Below are positions 47,988 through 59,582 of a DNA stretch of 64,000 nt, in pieces. The notes under the pieces were generated by a model that worked only from the letters and a program-made list of their open reading frames with translations, was not told the origin of the DNA and did no database searches. The position numbers and the translations under genes are program-made. The DNA lies in the NCBI GenBank assembly GCA_963800215.1, contig CAWCZY010000014.1, positions 124,001-188,000 of the forward strand. The letters are read 5' to 3'. The DNA comes from JAJPKK01 sp963800215. GTDB taxonomy: Bacteria > Pseudomonadota > Alphaproteobacteria > Rhizobiales > Xanthobacteraceae. Position 1 is the first letter of the stretch. Every line of letters begins with the position of its first letter.

Positions 47988-50640
47988 TCAGCCGGTTCCG
48001 AGCGAACGCGCCACGATGTCGTTCACGTCGCGCGACAGGGCGGGCGCCGCGGCGACCCGCTCGAGCGTGGCCTGCGCGTGGCCGCGGCGGACCGGCTCGA
48101 GCGCGCGCCAGCTGCGGAACGCCGTCATCAGCCGCGCGGCGACCTGCGGATTGATGGCGTCGAGCGCGATCATGGTGTCGGCGTGGAAGGCGTAGCCGGC
48201 ACCGTCGGCGCGATTGAACTGGGTCGGGTTCGCCTGGGCGAAATTGCCGATCAGGGCGCGGACCCGATTGGGGTTGGCGAGCGAGAACGCGGGATGGGCG
48301 GTGAGCGCGCGCACCCGGTCGAGGGTTTCCGGCTCGGGGATCGCCGCCTGCAGCGCGAACCATTTGTCGATGATCAGGGCATCGCCGTCATAACGCTGGT
48401 AGAAATCATCCAGCGCCGCCTGGCGTTCCGGCGCCGCGTGCAGCGACAGCACGGCGAGCGCGGCCATGCGGTCGGTCATGTTGTCGGCGTCGCGGTATTG
48501 CTGTGCGGCGCGCGCGACCCCGGTGCCGGGATCGCCGGCGGCGAGGAGGTCGAGCGCGAGGTTCTTCAGGGCGCGGCGGCCGGCGCTTGCCGCATCGGGG
48601 CTGTAGGGCCCGGTGCCGGTCATGCGCCGGTAGGTGGCTTCGAGCGCGTCCGCCAGCGCATGGCCGACGGCGGCGCGCAAATCGCGGCGCGCGGCGAAGA
48701 CGGCATCGGGATCGACATCGGTCCCGATCTCGCGGGCGATGTCGCCATCGGTCGGCAGCGCCATCGCCTGGGCGACATAGGCCGGTTCGAGGCGCTGATC
48801 GCCGAGGATCGCCGCCAGCGCGGCGATCAGCTCGTCGGCGCCGCGCTTGGGCGCGCCGCGGCGGTGCGCCGCGACGTTCTCGATCAGGAGCGCGGTCGCG
48901 AGCGTCTGCACCGCCTGCCAGCGGTTGAAGCTGTCGCTGTCATGGGCGGCGAGGAAGGCGAGATCGCCGTCGCGCAAATTGGCCGTCAGCTTGACCGGGG
49001 CCGAGAAGCCGCGGTTGAGCGACATCACCGGACGCTCGTCGAGGCCGGTGAAGACGAAGGTCTGCTTGGCCCGGGTCAGGGTGATCACGCCGCGCTCGAG
49101 CGCCCCCGCGCCTGCGAGGATCACCGGGCGGTCGCTTCCGTCGGGCCCGAGGAATCCGATCGCCAGCGGGATGACGATGGGCTCCTTGACCGGCTGCCCC
49201 GGCGTCGGCGGCAGCATCTGGGTGATTTCGAGGGTGCAGGTCCTGGCGCCGGCATCGTGTTTGGCCTGGACCACCAGCTCCGGCGTGCCGGCCTGGCGGT
49301 ACCAGCGCATGAACTGGGTGAGGTCGTAATCGGCGACGTCGGCGAAGCAGTCGATGAACTCGTCGACGGTCGCGGCGCGGCCGTCATGGCGCTCGAAATA
49401 AAGGTCCATGCCGGCGCGGAAATCGTCGGGGCCCGAGCAGGGTCTTGAGCATCCGCACCACCTCGGCGCCCTTCTCGTAGATCGTCGAGGTGTAGAAATT
49501 GCTGATCTCGCGATAGGCCTCGGGCCGCACCGGATGGGACAGCGGGCCGGCATCCTCGACGAACTGGTGGCCGCGCAGCGCGCGCACGTCGGCGATGCGC
49601 TTGACCGGGCGCGAGCGGATGTCGGAGGAGAATTCCTGGTCGCGGAACACGGTCAGGCCTTCCTTGAGGCAGAGCTGGAACCAGTCGCGGCAGGTGATCC
49701 GGTTGCCGGTCCAGTTGTGGAAATATTCGTGGGCGATGATCGCCTCGACGCTGTTGAAATCGGCGTCGGTCGCGGTTTCTTGCGACGCCAGCACGTTCTT
49801 GTCGTTGAAGATGTTTAGGCCCTTGTTCTCCATCGCCCCCATGTTGAAATAGGACACCGCGACGATCATGAAGATGTCGAGATCGTATTCGCGCCCGAAC
49901 GCCTGCTCGTCCCAGCGCATGGCGCGCTTGAGCGCACCCATCGCATAGCCGGCGCGGCCCTCCTTGCCGGGCTCGACGAAAATCTTGAGCGCGACCTTGC
50001 GGCCGGACATGGTGGTGAAGCTGTCCTCCACCACGCCGAAAACGCCGCCGACCAGCGCGAACAGATAGCTCGGCTTGGGGAACGGATCGTGCCACACCGC
50101 GTAATGGCGCGCGGTGCCTGGGACGTCGCCGGCGTCGATCAGATTGCCATTCGCCAGCAGCACCGGCGCCTCGGCCTTGTCCGCCTCGATCCGCGTGGTG
50201 AACACCGCCATGACGTCGGGCCGGTCGGGGAAATAGGTGATGCGGCGGAACCCCTCCGCTTCGCATTGGGTCGTATAGGCCTTGCCCGAGCGGTAGAGGC
50301 CCATCAGCTTGGTGTTGGCGGTGGGATCGAGCTCGGTCTCGGTCTCCAGCACGAAGGGCCGGTTCGGCGGCTGCAGGATGGTGAGGCGCTCCGGAGTGGC
50401 GACGAAGGCGTTGGCGTCCAGCACCTCGCCGTCGAGCGCGACAGATCGCAGCACCAGCTCGTCGCCGTCGAGCACCACGGCGGCCGGCGCTGCGGCCTTG
50501 GGATTGGGCGTGAGCTTGAGCCTGGCGCGCACCCGCGTGCGGGTGGGGTCGAGGGAGACGTCGAGGTCGACCGTCTCGACCAGCCAATCCGGCGGGCGAT
50601 AGTCGGCGAGACGGACGGGAACGGCCTGTTCTGTGCGCAT
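47988..50640 (-). CDS. pepN: Aminopeptidase N (M1 family), frameshifted
   Basis: A zinc aminopeptidase that trims peptides in the cytoplasm. The N-terminal frame includes YFNMGAMENKGLNIFN (GAMEN substrate motif) and IIAHEYFHNWTGNR (HExxH zinc site), with the downstream Glu in LKEGLTVFRDQEF. Close to 49432 the frame shifts at a GGGGCCC run; reading continues as DDFRAGMDLYFERHDGRAA to the stop at 47988. Joined, it is about 884 residues, the standard PepN length, so the sequence or assembly is likely at fault. The start ATG is at 50640. The gene leads the unit with the PAS kinase behind it. Confidence 0.92.
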
Positions 50641-50940
50641 GCTCTTGACACCGGATCAATGGAAAACTTGCCATGATCTAAGCGGTTCGCTGGCGGATTT
50701 ATAGGCCTGCCGGAAGCTGATCCCCGTTTCGCGCGATTGCGCCAACTGAGGGATGTGCGCGTCCCGTCCGCTGACCGAGAATTGCCGCTGATTTCCACGC
50801 CGGGCGCCCAAGGCTCTGTTGCGCGTCTATCACACCTCCGCGAATTTCATAGAATGCGTCCAGCTGAACCGATGAGTCTTGCAATTTAGCTGCCAATGAT
50901 GGTTCGTTAATGGGCGCAGTGGGCTCTTATCGGGGGGACC

Positions 50941-53070
50941 ATGACTTACATCGTCAGCAGAGCGTTGTTGAGTGGCGCGATCATGCTCGGCTTCGCCGCG
51001 CTGTTTTCAGTCTCCATCACGCGCGCAATCGGTGCCTCTGATTGGGCAGCCAGTAGACAACGGACAGCGGATCACACTTTTCGGCAACACGCGGCCGGAA
51101 GCAAATCAGGCCAACGACGTCGGCATGGTGTCCGACAACTTTGCAATGGCCCACATGCTGTTGCAGCTCAAACGTTCCACTGCGCAGCAGCAGCAGCTCG
51201 AGCAAGTAGCAGCCGACGTTTCCAATCCGTCCTCGCCGAACTACCGCCAATTCCTCACCCCAGCGCAGTTTGCCGCCGCCTACGGCCCAAATTCTCAGGA
51301 TGTGCAGACCATTACCGGCTGGCTGCAGTCGCAGGGCTTCCAGGTCAACGCGGTCTATCCGACCGCAGATGTCATGGATTTCTCCGGCACGGCCGGACAA
51401 GTTCGTTCAGCGTTTGGAACGCCGATCCACCAACTCAATGTCAACGGCGAAAGCTACATCGCGAACATGAACGACCCGCAGATACCGGTGGCCCTTGCCG
51501 ATGCAGTCGTCGGGCCTGTCGCGCTGCACGACTTCCAGCCGAAACCCGGTTTGACCCAGAGGGTCCAGGGTTCGACCGATGTCACCCTGAGCGCGACCGT
51601 GCATGACATCGTGCCCGGGGACCTCTACACGATATACAATTGGGCGCCTCTGTTCGGCTTGGGAATCACCGGGAAGGGCCAGACCATTGGAATTATGTCG
51701 GAGTCGGACACCCCTGGCAGCACCGCGGGCACCCTCAGTACCTCGGACTGGACCACCTTCCGAAACACATTCAATCTCAATTCTCCACCATTCTCCGGCG
51801 CCGCGACCCTCACTGCGCTTCATCCAAACGGCTGTAGTCATAGCGTAAACGGCGCGAAAGATGAAGCAGACGTCGATGTCGAGTATTCAAGCGCGGCGGC
51901 ACCTGACGCCGACATACTACTCGTATCCTGCGACGCGGGTTTTCCCGGTGGCATAATCGCAGCCTTGACCGGCACCCTCGCACTGCCCACACCGCCCGGC
52001 GTCATCAGCATCAGCTATGGGGAGTGTGAGGCTCATCTGGGGTCAACAGCGAACACGACCGTCAACAATCTGTACGTGGCGGCGGCCGCGATGGGTATCA
52101 GCGTCTTCGTCTCTTCGGGTGACTCCCTCGGATACGTCTGCGATGGTAACGGCGCTAAGTTTTCTACGCTGGGCCTCTCGGTCAATGGGTTCGCCTCCAC
52201 CTGGTGGAACGTCGCCGTGGGAGGCACCGATTTCCTAGACAGTTACTTGAACCGAGTTGCAAATTACTGGGATGCGACCAACAGGTCGACCAGCAATTAT
52301 TTGAACTGGTCATCTGCGAGATCCTATGTTCCGGAGCTACCCTGGAACAGCTCCTGCGGCAGCGCGCTGATCGCCAGTGTCTTCGGGTTTTCGATACGTA
52401 TGGCGTCGGCGGATTTTGCAACAACTCACCAGGCAATACTCATTTTCTCCACACTTTCCCGGGGACAAGCGCCGGCACGAGCACTTTATATTCAGTGCCC
52501 CCGTGGCAGGTTCTATTCGTTCCGAGAGGCACTACGTATCGACTGCTTAATGACGTCTCGTTATTCTCGTCCGGTGGTGTCTTCAATGGGATAAATGATC
52601 CTGCCGGCAACGGGGTATGGGGCCACGCCTACCGGCTGTGCTATTCTCCCAGCAATTGCAGCAGCACACCTACCGATTGGCCGGAGTTTGACGGGACCTC
52701 CTTTGCTTCGCCCATCTGGGCGGGAATACAGACGCTGGTCAACCAGCACGCCGGCGGCCCTCAGGGGTTGCCGACTCCCGGCGTATTACCTACTCGCGGG
52801 GTTGTCCTCGATTGCCAACGAATGCAACTCCTCGCGAGCCGGGTGGCCCGAAGGCTTCTTGCATTTTCAATGACGTGAACTTAGGGGGACAACGACGCTC
52901 CCTGTGCGGCAGGAAGCCCCAATTGCTACGCACCTGGGGGAACCCTTGGCGTGCTTTCGACGTCCACGACATCGTACAAGCCCGCCTTCAAAGCGGGGAT
53001 CGGCTGGGATTTTCCCACCGGGCTCGGCACTCCTGACGTCTTCAAATTGGTGCGTGCTTGGCCGGATTGA
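50941..53070 (+). pseudogene. Broken S53 (sedolisin/kumamolisin-type) peptidase
   Basis: A secreted acid serine-carboxyl peptidase whose parts are spread over several frames. The signal peptide starts at 50941 (SGAIMLGFAALFSVSITRA). The prodomain has FLTPAQFAAAYGP. Catalytic pieces remain: DEADVDVEYSSA (Glu/Asp), VFVSSGDS (oxyanion Asp) and DGTSFASPIWAG (Ser); the calcium end GLGTPDVFKLV reaches a stop at 53068-53070. Frame changes are needed near 51030, 52390, 52785, 52830 and 52893. Five breaks in one gene point to real decay, even though some lie at homopolymer runs. Confidence 0.78.
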
Positions 53071-53294
53071 GTTGATGGCTTTCTTGGGCTTTCGATCGTG
53101 CCGAACAGTCGCCGTTGAACAACTGGTTATCCGGCGGAAACGAGCGCATATCTCCAGCCGGAGGGTAGATCATGAACTCCTTCGGCTCCCGCGTTTGGGC
53201 GGACTGGCGCAGTTGCGTGGGTCTACGGCAGCCTGGACCGCAAGGGCGATGCGTCCTATCCTGATTTGCGGCACGTGAGCACGGAGATCGATCC

Positions 53295-54227
53295 ATGAAC
53301 AAAAAGCTGGTCTTGGAAACGACCGCGCCTTTCCAGGGCCTCGCTGAGCTCGTCGCCTATGACGAAGGCCTGTTCGAGAAGGAAGGCCTCACCATCGAAT
53401 GGGTCGATCGCGACGCCGGGGTCGACAAGACCCCGCAGCTGAACGTGACCAGCCACAAAGGCGTCAATCCCTTTGCGAGCCATGGCAAGCTGCTCGAGGA
53501 AGGCAAGGCGGACCTCTACAACGCCTGCGAGTGGGGCAACTACGCCCGCGTCGAGACCACCAAGGTCGGCGGCCGCATGTTGGGCCGCCGTTCGATCGTG
53601 ACCTTCGGGGCGCTGGTGGTCCGGTCGGATTCGCCGGTGCAGACCCCGCAGCAGCTCGCCGGCCGCCTGATCGGCGTCCCGTTTTACTTCGGCTGCCACT
53701 ATCTGACGGTTCAGATGCTGGAGGGGTTCGTTCCGCGCGACCGGATCAAACTCGGGCGCGTCCCCAACGGTTCGGCCGAACGGCTCAGTCTGCTCATGGC
53801 CGGTGAGATCGAGGCCACCACGCTGACCGAGCCCCATATCTCGCTTGCCGAGAAGAAAGGCTGCCGCCTCGTGATCTCGGCCTTTCATCACGGCACCGAG
53901 GTGGCGTCCGACCGCGTCGATGACGAGACCTATGCCGCGTTCAATCGGGCGGTGCGCGAGGCGGTGCGGCGCATCAATGCGAACAAGCGCTCGTACCTCC
54001 ACTACTTCATCGATTACTACAGGGACAGAGATCCCGAGATAGCCGCGCTCACCATCGACGACCTGCGCGAAAGCCGCATTTATGTGGTCGACCCGGCGCC
54101 GATCCCGGCCGACGAGATGCAAAGCACGTTCGACTGGATGAAGAGCTGGGGCTTCCTGGAAAACGTCCCGGAGGCGAGTGCGCTGGCCGGCGTGGACGCG
54201 GAGACGCGCGAACATGTGGAGCTGTAG
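53295..54227 (+). CDS. NMT1/NitT-TauT-type binding protein lacking a signal peptide
   Basis: A 310-residue protein with the fold of ABC-type substrate-binding proteins (NMT1/THI5/SsuA-like): FQGLAELVAYDEGLFEKEGL and IGVPFYFGCHYLTVQM. It starts MNKKLVLETTAPFQG with no signal peptide or lipobox, and the strong GGAGAT ribosome site before 53295 argues that the start is correct. It would therefore be cytoplasmic, perhaps a ligand sensor or enzyme (like THI5) instead of a transporter part. No permease or ATPase is adjacent. It is convergent with the exported NMT1-type protein that follows. Confidence 0.8.
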   Translation: MNKKLVLETTAPFQGLAELVAYDEGLFEKEGLTIEWVDRDAGVDKTPQLNVTSHKGVNPFASHGKLLEEGKADLYNACEWGNYARVETTKVGGRMLGRRSIVTFGALVVRSDSPVQTPQQLAGRLIGVPFYFGCHYLTVQMLEGFVPRDRIKLGRVPNGSAERLSLLMAGEIEATTLTEPHISLAEKKGCRLVISAFHHGTEVASDRVDDETYAAFNRAVREAVRRINANKRSYLHYFIDYYRDRDPEIAALTIDDLRESRIYVVDPAPIPADEMQSTFDWMKSWGFLENVPEASALAGVDAETREHVEL

Positions 54228-54273
54228 CGCCGGGCGCGCCGCGATCGGTTAGCCTGGCATTCCTTGCGATGCC

Positions 54274-55345
54274 TCACGGCGCGGATTTCCGGTACGGCCC
54301 CAAGCGATCCAGCGCCGCGCGGGCGAATGAATAGTCGACCACCGAATCGACGTCGACGCGGTCCTTCACGAGATACTTGCGCTGCCGGTAGAACTCGAGG
54401 TCGTTCTTGAGGCTCGTGACATTGACGAGCCCGTCGGGGTTGGCCGCGAAAGGCGTCATCTCGCGGTAGACGTTGGGGTCCTTGATGTCGGTGTATTCGG
54501 TGAGGATCGCGATGATCTCCGCCGCATTCGGCCCCGCCAGCCTGCCGTCGCGCAGCGCGCCGTCGTATTCGCGCAGCGCCTTGATGTAGGCATACATGAA
54601 TTTCTCCGCGAGCTCGCGCCGATTGGCGATGAAATCGGCGGAATAGAGGACCACCGCCGTCTGCTGGCCCGGATAGATCACTTGGCTGCTGCCGCGAACC
54701 GCCAGGCCCTCGCGCATCGCCCGCGTGGCGGCCGGCTCCGCCGTGATGCTGGCATCGATCGCCTTGTTCCGGTAGGCGAGGAGGTGCTCGGGAAAGCCGA
54801 GATAGACGACGTCGACGTCGCCATAGGACAGGCCGCCCTTCTTGAGCGCCTCGTTCATCGACGATTTCCGAACCGGCGCCTTGCGCCGCCACGGCGATCT
54901 TCATGCCCTTGAGATCCCGCAGCGTCTTGTAACGGCCGCTGTCGACCAGGTCCTTGCGCACCAGCAGCATCGAATATTCGTAGCCGTCCGCGACCGACCC
55001 TTTGTCCGCCACGATCTTCAGGCCGATGCCGCGCCCGATCGCATTGTAAAGGCCGGCCGCGACCGTGCCACCGCCGACATCGAGCTGGCCGGAGCCGAGC
55101 GGAACGATCATCTGGGCGGCTGAATTGAACGGGATCAGCTTCACCTCGATGCCTTCGCGACGGAAATATCCCTTCTTATCGGCAATGAACCAGCCGACAT
55201 CGGTGGCGGTCCGCGTGATGCCGACCGACACCTGCGCGGTCTGCGCCGCTGCCGGCGCCGGCGGCGCGAGCAGCATGAGGGCGGCGGCGGCCAAAGCGTG
55301 CACGAGTTTCGTACTTTTCAGACGCATGTCCGGATCGAACCTCAT
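54274..55345 (-). CDS. Exported NMT1-type ABC substrate-binding protein, frameshifted
   Basis: A binding protein of the NitT/TauT group, about 357 residues when joined. The signal peptide (LVHALAAAALMLLAPPAPAA) is followed by TDVGWFIADKKGYFRREGIE and DVGGGTVAAGLYNAIGRGIG. Near 54862 the frame breaks after IAVAAQGAGSEI, and the remainder (MNEALKKGGLSYGDVDVVYL, then FARAALDRLGPYRKSAP) is in another frame. The ATG at 55345 overlaps the stop of the Bug-family gene by four bases, so both are made from one message. The ligand is unknown; the pairing of a Bug and an NMT1 protein in one operon is unusual. Confidence 0.8.
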
Positions 55346-56312
55346 TCCGGCCTGATGTTTGCGGCTTTGATGATCGGCCACCACTTTTCGATCTCCGCCT
55401 TCTGCAGCGCGCCGAGCGCGGCCGGCGTCTGCTGGTCGCGCGGCGGGATGTCCTGGCCGAGATCGGCGAGGCGGGCGCGCACCGCGGGATTGGCCAGTGC
55501 CTCGACCACGGCGGAGTTGAGCTTTTCGATCACGGGCTTGGGCGTTCCCGCGGGTGCCCACAGTGCCGTCCACACCGCGATGTAAAAGCCCGGCAGGCCG
55601 GCCTCGTCGACGGTCGGAATGTCCGGCGCCGAGGCGAGGCGCTCCTTGGCGGTGACGGCATAGGCCTTGATGGTTCCGTTGCGCAGCTGCGGAAGGGAAT
55701 TGGCGGCCTGATCGAACATCATGTCGATCTGGCGCGCCACCAGGTCCTGCATCGCCGGCCCGGCGCCGCGATAGGGCACGAACAGGAAACGGGCGCCGGT
55801 GCTGTTCTGGAAGTACACCGCGGCGACACGGTGGGACATCGAAGCCATTCCCACCGACACGTTGCCCTGGTTGGGCTTGAGCCAGGCGATCAGTTCGCGC
55901 AGGTCCTTGGCGGGAACCGCGGTGTTGCTGACGATCACCTCGGGATTGGTCGCGATCAGCGCGACCGGCTCGAAATCCTTCAGGAGGTCGTATGGCAGCG
56001 CGTAGGCCGCGCCGTTGAGCACATGGGTGCTCCATTGGCCGACGCTGAGCGTGTAGCCGTCCGCCGCGGCGCGCGCCACCCGCCCGACGCCGATGCTGCC
56101 GTCCGCCCCCGTCACGTTCTCGATGATGACGGTCTGGCCGAGCGAGACGCGCATGCGCTCGGCGACGATGCGGGTGATGGTGTCGGTCGGCCCTCCGGCG
56201 GCGAACGGCACCACCATGGTGATGGGCCGCGTCGGATAGCTCTGCGCGCCGGCGCGCCGCCGGTGCACGCCATGGCCAGCCATACGGCGCCGGCGAAGGT
56301 GCAATTCCGCAT
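55342..56312 (-). CDS. Bug-family (TctC) periplasmic binding protein, frameshifted start
   Basis: A tripartite-tricarboxylate-type receptor. The mature part is complete: YPTRPITMVVPFAAGGPTDT, the typical Bug opening, then VPYRGAGPAMQDLVARQID and AKERLASAPDIPTVDEAGLP. The signal peptide (MRNCTFAGAVWLAMACTGGA) is in a different frame; the switch is near 56250 in a GC-rich run. Bug proteins bind small carboxylates or amides with high affinity. No tctA or tctB membrane genes are in the window, so it is an orphan receptor, as is common in Bordetella-like and Bradyrhizobium-like genomes. Confidence 0.85.
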
Positions 56313-56525
56313 GTCGTAATGATCCGCGCTGTGACGTCTTGCATTCAATCTACGTTATTTTCGCCGTGGCGGTCGACCGGTCAGCGCAGGCGCGACGGGG
56401 TGGCAGGGCAGGGGCAGTTCGGCTAAGAGTCCGTTCCAAGCTGTGCCGCCGGCACTGCGCCGCGTCGGAGGCTGACCGACGCTCCCGGAAAATCAACCAC
56501 AGTTCGGCCGAATGGAGGAATTCAC

Positions 56526-56933
56526 ATGAGGAAATCGGTTTACCTGTCCGCTGCCGCCGCCGCGCTGCTGCTCGCCGGAGCCGCGCTGTTCCAATTGCCG
56601 GGCCGCGAAGCGGCCGCCGAGGCCGGTGGCGTCTATATCAACGCCGTCGACCTCGACATCAATCCGGCCGACACGGCGAAGTTCCTCGAGGCCGTCAAGG
56701 AGAACGGCACCGCGGCGGTGAAGGAACCCGGCTGCCGGGAGTTCAACATCACCACGCTGGCCAAGGATCCGAACCACGTTTTCCTCTATGAGGTCTACGA
56801 TAACGAGGCCGCGCTGAACACGCATCGTGCCACCGATCACTTCAAGAAATTCGCCGCCGCGACCAAGGACATGGTGACGGGGCGCAACGTGCGGGCGATG
56901 TCGATCGTCGCGTTCAACGCGAAGGGGCATTGA
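56526..56933 (+). CDS. Exported ABM-fold (quinol monooxygenase-like) protein
   Basis: A 135-residue protein with a signal peptide (YLSAAAAALLLAGAALF) and one dimeric alpha/beta-barrel (ABM) domain: GGVYINAVDLDINPADTAKF, GCREFNITTLAKDPNHVFLY and EAALNTHRATDHFKKF, where the His near HRATDHF is the usual conserved one. Cytoplasmic relatives such as YgiN oxidise quinols. Export is unusual and parallels the NIPSNAP protein at 16102. It sits between two Bug-type receptor genes, but on the opposite strand to the first. Confidence 0.84.
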   Translation: MRKSVYLSAAAAALLLAGAALFQLPGREAAAEAGGVYINAVDLDINPADTAKFLEAVKENGTAAVKEPGCREFNITTLAKDPNHVFLYEVYDNEAALNTHRATDHFKKFAAATKDMVTGRNVRAMSIVAFNAKGH

Positions 56934-57155
56934 AGGCGCAACCTCTCCCCGCGCGCGAGGAGACGCCGGCGCGCTTTTGCGAGCCGGCGAGGGGCCTGGG
57001 AGTTCCGGACTTGTGCCGGCTGGCCCCTTCCACATGCACCGGTAATCAGAGTAGCTTTACCTGGGAGTTGCCTGCACGGCCTGCTGTTGAGTGCACACAT
57101 CTGAAGGAACGCCACTAACCTAATATGCAGCTCGTTCACCGGACGGACCCTCATC

Positions 57156-58124
57156 ATGAGATCAATTCGTCTTGCTGTTGTTGCTGCACTGCTGGCCAGT
57201 GGAACGGTTCCGGCACTCGCCCAATCGAACTATCCGGATCGCAATATCCGGCTGCTGTTCGGATTTGCGCCCGGCGTCGATACCGCGGCTCGGCTTCTGG
57301 CCGACAAGCTCGGGGAGGCGCTGGGCAAGGTAGTCATCGTCGAGAACGTGACCGGCGCGAGCGGCCATATTGCCGCAGATCACGTCGCGAAGGCCAGTCC
57401 CGATGGCTATACGATCGGCGTGATGCCGGCCGGCAACATCGTGGTCGACGGCAACCTCTATAAGAGGCTGCCGTATGATCCCCTGAAGGATTTGGCGCCG
57501 GTGACGCAGGTCTACGGCTATACCGATGTGCTCGTGGTCAACAATGACGTGCCGGCGAGAAACGTCATGGAACTCGCGGCATTGGCCCGCGCGAAGCCCG
57601 GCCAACTCACCTATGGACATTCGGGCATAGGCACCTCGTTGCACCTCGCTGCCGAGCTTTTCAAGGCCATGGCGCATGTCGATGTGCAGCAAGTGCCTTT
57701 CCGCGGCTCCTCGCTCGTCATCACCGATATTATAGGCGGTCGAATTACGATGAGCTTCATCCCACCGACAGGCACTCTCTCGATAATACTGGAGGGAAAA
57801 GTGCGCGCCCTCGCGGTCACATCGCTAAAGCGCGCGCCGTTCCTCCCCGATGTGCCGACCATGGACGAATCCGGCTTTCCGGGCTTCGACGTCACGACAT
57901 GGTGGGGCATGTTCGTGCCCGCGGGAACCTCGGCTGCCGTCATCGAAAAGCTGAACCGCGAGACGGTGAAGATCATGGCGTCGCCGGACATGCGCGACAA
58001 GCTCGGCGCGCTGGGGATCGTGCCGCTCGGCAATACGCCGGCCGAGCTCGCAGATGTAATCAGGGCGGAGGCGCCTTATTGGGCGCGCCTGATCAAAGAT
58101 GCCGGTATCAAGCAGATCGAATGA
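57156..58124 (+). CDS. Bug-family (TctC) periplasmic binding protein
   Basis: A complete 322-residue receptor. The signal peptide ends at ALAQSNYP, and RNIRLLFGFAPGVDTAARLL is the variant Bug opening. VENVTGASGHIAADHVAKAS, LPYDPLKDLAPVTQV and PFLPDVPTMDESGFPGFDV are hallmark blocks. The first carboxylate-binding loop usually reads PFxPGGxxD; here it is FGFAPGVDTAA, so the ligand may differ from that of the neighbours. It is convergent with the Rieske oxygenase gene, only 21 bases apart. The substrate is unknown. Confidence 0.9.
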   Translation: MRSIRLAVVAALLASGTVPALAQSNYPDRNIRLLFGFAPGVDTAARLLADKLGEALGKVVIVENVTGASGHIAADHVAKASPDGYTIGVMPAGNIVVDGNLYKRLPYDPLKDLAPVTQVYGYTDVLVVNNDVPARNVMELAALARAKPGQLTYGHSGIGTSLHLAAELFKAMAHVDVQQVPFRGSSLVITDIIGGRITMSFIPPTGTLSIILEGKVRALAVTSLKRAPFLPDVPTMDESGFPGFDVTTWWGMFVPAGTSAAVIEKLNRETVKIMASPDMRDKLGALGIVPLGNTPAELADVIRAEAPYWARLIKDAGIKQIE

Positions 58125-58145
58125 ATTCCATCTGAACCCATCACT

Positions 58146-59417
58146 TCAGATCGAATAGACCGGTTCCTTGAAGCCGTCTGCGAGGTGCAGCTTGGCCCAG
58201 TCCTGCGGCTTCATCTGTCGGTCCAGCAGCACCCCGGCGGCGCGCACGCGCTGTTTGCAGGCGTCCAACGCGGGGGGCTCGGCACCCGTTTCGAGACCGG
58301 TGGCGGCCTCGAACAGCATTCGACGCGCTATGACGATGGCGCGGTCCGTGGGCAGCAGCTTCTCAGCCTCATGGTCCTGGATAGGGCCCATGCTCTCCTG
58401 GAGCGACGCATCCTGTATGGCGATGCCGAAAACCCCACTGTAGGCGCGCTTCTCCTTTTGCGCCCGCCGGTCGAGCAGGTAATCGTTGGCTTTGTTCGCC
58501 TTCGGTCGGAAGCTGCCCGGTTCGTACTCGCAGTGGATGCCTTTACCCTGCTCCATATGACGGCGCTCCTCCACCGACAGCGGCTTGTGCGGATGGAAAT
58601 TGATGCTCCACGCCCAGCAGTGTTCGTCGTCGATAGGCACCCAGACATGGCCGCCGAGCGCATGGTCCCCGAACGGCGGGATCAGCGTAAACCAGGGAAA
58701 CAGCCACTGGGTGATGCGCCAGTAGTAGGAATCCGGCTCGCCATTGCGGCGGCCGTAGAGGGTCAACCCGAAGTCCGATTTCTCGATTTGGAAAATCACA
58801 TTGCCGTCCGCCTTGATGTACTCGTTGGCCTTGGTGCCCTGGTGCATCGGGTCTTCATCCACCTCGAAACGGTGCACATAGGACACGTGGCTGGTATCGA
58901 TGCCACCTTCCATGGCCTGTAGATAATTGCACTCCTGCACTCGCTTGGAGACGAACACGTGGTTGGCCGGCAGGGTGCACCACTCGACCTCCGGAGCGGC
59001 CGGTTTCCTGTCATTGGGGCCCATGTACGCCCAAACAATGCCGGCGCGCTCCATGCACGGATACGCCTTGATTCCCATGTTCTTGCAGGTTTGCGGTGCC
59101 GAGGGGACGTCGACGCATTCGCCATGGCGCGAAAATTTCAGGCCATGATAAGCGCAGCGGATGCCGTTCTCCTCGTTGCGGCCAAAGTAGAGCGAGACTC
59201 CGCGGTGCGAACAGAATTCGTCTATGAGCCCGATCTGCCCGTCAGTGTCGCGGAACGCGAGGAGTTTTTCGCCCAGGATCTGCACGCGCACCTGGGGGCA
59301 GTCCGGTTCCTCGATTTCGCGCGAGAGCAGGACCGGCACCCAGTAACGACGCATGAGGTTGCCCATTGCGGTGCCGGGGCCGGTGCGGACCAGCGTTTCG
59401 GCCTTGTGCTTGTTCAT
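58146..59417 (-). CDS. Rieske ring-hydroxylating oxygenase large subunit
   Basis: A 423-residue oxygenase of the phthalate 4,5-dioxygenase-like group. The Rieske 2Fe-2S ligands are C69-S-H71 and C88-A-Y-H91 (DEFCSHRGVSL; CAYHGLKF). The mononuclear iron site shows EGGIDTSHVSYVH, with D174, H177 and H182. The opening, TLVRTGPGTAMGNLMRRYWVP, is characteristic of this branch. It would insert oxygen into an aromatic or related ring using electrons from a reductase, which is not encoded nearby. No ferredoxin reductase is in the window. Confidence 0.92.
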   Translation of the reverse strand: MNKHKAETLVRTGPGTAMGNLMRRYWVPVLLSREIEEPDCPQVRVQILGEKLLAFRDTDGQIGLIDEFCSHRGVSLYFGRNEENGIRCAYHGLKFSRHGECVDVPSAPQTCKNMGIKAYPCMERAGIVWAYMGPNDRKPAAPEVEWCTLPANHVFVSKRVQECNYLQAMEGGIDTSHVSYVHRFEVDEDPMHQGTKANEYIKADGNVIFQIEKSDFGLTLYGRRNGEPDSYYWRITQWLFPWFTLIPPFGDHALGGHVWVPIDDEHCWAWSINFHPHKPLSVEERRHMEQGKGIHCEYEPGSFRPKANKANDYLLDRRAQKEKRAYSGVFGIAIQDASLQESMGPIQDHEAEKLLPTDRAIVIARRMLFEAATGLETGAEPPALDACKQRVRAAGVLLDRQMKPQDWAKLHLADGFKEPVYSI

Positions 59418-59582
59418 TCGTCGCGTGCTCCTCCAGCTGATTTGTCCGCACCGTCACGCTCCCGAATAAACAGTGCAATCATACCGTATAGCGTGCGTCG
59501 AGGCGAAAAATCCTACTTTGCATGGGGTTGTTTTGCAGAAAAATGAATCCCCCACCCGCCGGTTCGGAATTTGACGGCCCGC

